Shown in pieces: positions 6,783-7,493 of a stretch of 7,493 nt of DNA. Both the position numbers and the translations under genes were made by a program. How positions within the stretch are numbered: the first letter of the stretch is position 1; the number at the start of each line of letters is the position of its first letter. Origin of the DNA: Rubrivivax sp. (lineage in GTDB: Bacteria; Pseudomonadota; Gammaproteobacteria; Burkholderiales; Burkholderiaceae); the NCBI GenBank assembly GCA_004211235.1, contig SEEY01000176.1, positions 1-7,493 on the forward strand, in the 5' to 3' direction. The notes beneath the pieces are model-generated. The model was not told where the DNA came from and did no database searches. It saw nothing but the letters and a program-made list of their open reading frames with translations.

Positions 6783-7493
6783 ATGAAGCTGCCACACAGG
6801 CCTCTGTTGTTGATAGCGGGGCTTGCCACCCTGCTCGCGTGCGCCGCGCAGGCGCAGACCGCGCCGCCGCGCGATGCGCGCAATGCCTCGTTCTGGCAGC
6901 GCATCGACGTTCCGCCGGCCGACCGCCTGCAGCCGCCCAAGAGCTGGTACCAGCCGCTGGCGGCGCTGAAGAGTCAGCCCGGGGCCTTCCTGCCGGCCGC
7001 TCAGCCGGGGCGCACCACCGTCCCCGCGCAGGCGCTGGAAGAGGCCGCGCAGTTCGTGCAGGCCAGCAACGGCCAGGCGCTGATCGTCGTGCACAAGGGC
7101 GTGGTGCAGACCGAGCGCTATTTCGGCGGCGCCGATGCGGCGACGCAGTTCAGCTCGCACAGCTTCGCCAAGACGCTGGCGGCGCTGGCGCTGGGCGCGG
7201 CGGTGACCGACGGCAAGGTGGCTTCGGTCGACCTGCCGGCGTCGCGCTGGATCAAGGAATGGCAGGGCGATGCGCGCGCGGCCATCACCGTGCGCCAGCT
7301 GCTGACGATGAGCGGCGGCTTCAAGGCCCCGTTCAGCACCGATCCGGCCAGCCACTACATGCAGCTGCACTACGGCTCGGACGTCGAGGACATCGTGGCG
7401 AAGGCCCCGTTGGCCTACCCGCCGGGCAGCGACTTCTCGTATGACAACGAGAACCTGCATGCGCTCGGCCTCGTGGTCGAGCGCGCCACCGGC
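6783..7493 (+). CDS. Exported serine hydrolase, beta-lactamase (class C)/penicillin-binding fold, 3' truncated
   Basis: The frame is open from the ATG at 6783 to the window end (237 codons, no stop). An N-terminal signal is clear: KLPHRP, then a Leu/Ala-rich core, then either LLAC (Cys20, lipobox-like) or a type I site AQA before Gln25. The protein would be periplasmic or membrane-anchored. SSHSFAKTLAALALG supplies the S-x-x-K catalytic motif (Ser127, Lys130), followed by ITVRQLLTMSGGF, a hallmark of the beta-lactamase/6-aminohexanoate-dimer hydrolase/esterase family, and FSYDNENLHALG with Y-x-N (Tyr220, Asn222). The third motif (KTG or HxG type) lies beyond the window. Family members include class C beta-lactamases, DD-peptidases, EstB-type esterases and nylon-oligomer hydrolases. 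In this setting a catabolic esterase or amidase is more likely than antibiotic resistance. It lies 167 bp after the DUF1838 gene and may have its own promoter. Confidence 0.9.
   Translation, partial: MKLPHRPLLLIAGLATLLACAAQAQTAPPRDARNASFWQRIDVPPADRLQPPKSWYQPLAALKSQPGAFLPAAQPGRTTVPAQALEEAAQFVQASNGQALIVVHKGVVQTERYFGGADAATQFSSHSFAKTLAALALGAAVTDGKVASVDLPASRWIKEWQGDARAAITVRQLLTMSGGFKAPFSTDPASHYMQLHYGSDVEDIVAKAPLAYPPGSDFSYDNENLHALGLVVERATG

Noticed and set aside
5410..6795. 461-codon minus-strand open frame
   Set aside because: It is antisense to the end of the aldehyde dehydrogenase and to the DUF1838 gene, with no domain and no ribosome binding site.
1..7493. tRNA, rRNA, CRISPR array, transposase or attachment site
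   Set aside because: I saw no spaced direct repeats, tRNA-like cloverleaf ends, transposase motifs or flanking duplications.

Overview
The window is about 7.5 kb of GC-rich DNA with strong G/C bias at third codon positions. Every supportable gene is on the + strand. Base composition, frequent ATGA stop/start overlaps and protein style fit a Burkholderiales-like betaproteobacterium, but no ribosomal or marker gene is present, so this is only an impression.

Layout: (1) a class I SAM-dependent methyltransferase cut by the left edge (to 586); (2) a 118-aa predicted coiled-coil protein of unknown function (583-939); (3) an FAD-dependent aromatic-hydroxylase-like monooxygenase (936-2102) interrupted by an in-frame TAG at 1569-1571; (4) an exported alpha/beta hydrolase (2112-3164); (5) a PuuE-like polysaccharide-deacetylase-fold hydrolase (3198-4115); (6) an NAD(P)+ aldehyde dehydrogenase resembling phenylacetaldehyde dehydrogenases (4112-5626); (7) a DUF1838 protein with a Tat-like signal (5656-6615); (8) a 167-bp intergenic stretch full of inverted repeats; (9) an exported beta-lactamase-fold serine hydrolase running off the right edge (6783-7493).

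Genes 1-3 and 5-6 are joined by 4-bp ATGA overlaps. The other gaps up to gene 7 are 9, 33 and 29 bp, so genes 1-7 look like one operon. A weak intrinsic-terminator-like hairpin overlaps the aldehyde dehydrogenase stop codon and could modulate expression of the DUF1838 gene. The 167-bp gap before the serine hydrolase may end the transcription unit or hold a repeat element.

The enzyme set (FAD hydroxylase, ester/amide-type hydrolase, C-N hydrolase-like deacetylase, aldehyde dehydrogenase, plus exported accessory proteins) reads as an accessory catabolic locus for an organic, probably aromatic or nitrogen-containing, compound. The substrate cannot be named from the sequence. The most notable points are the interrupted monooxygenase, whose lesion is repaired on paper by two compensating 1-nt changes; the uncharacterised coiled-coil gene locked between methyltransferase and monooxygenase; and substitutions at classical active-site positions in the hydrolase and the deacetylase.
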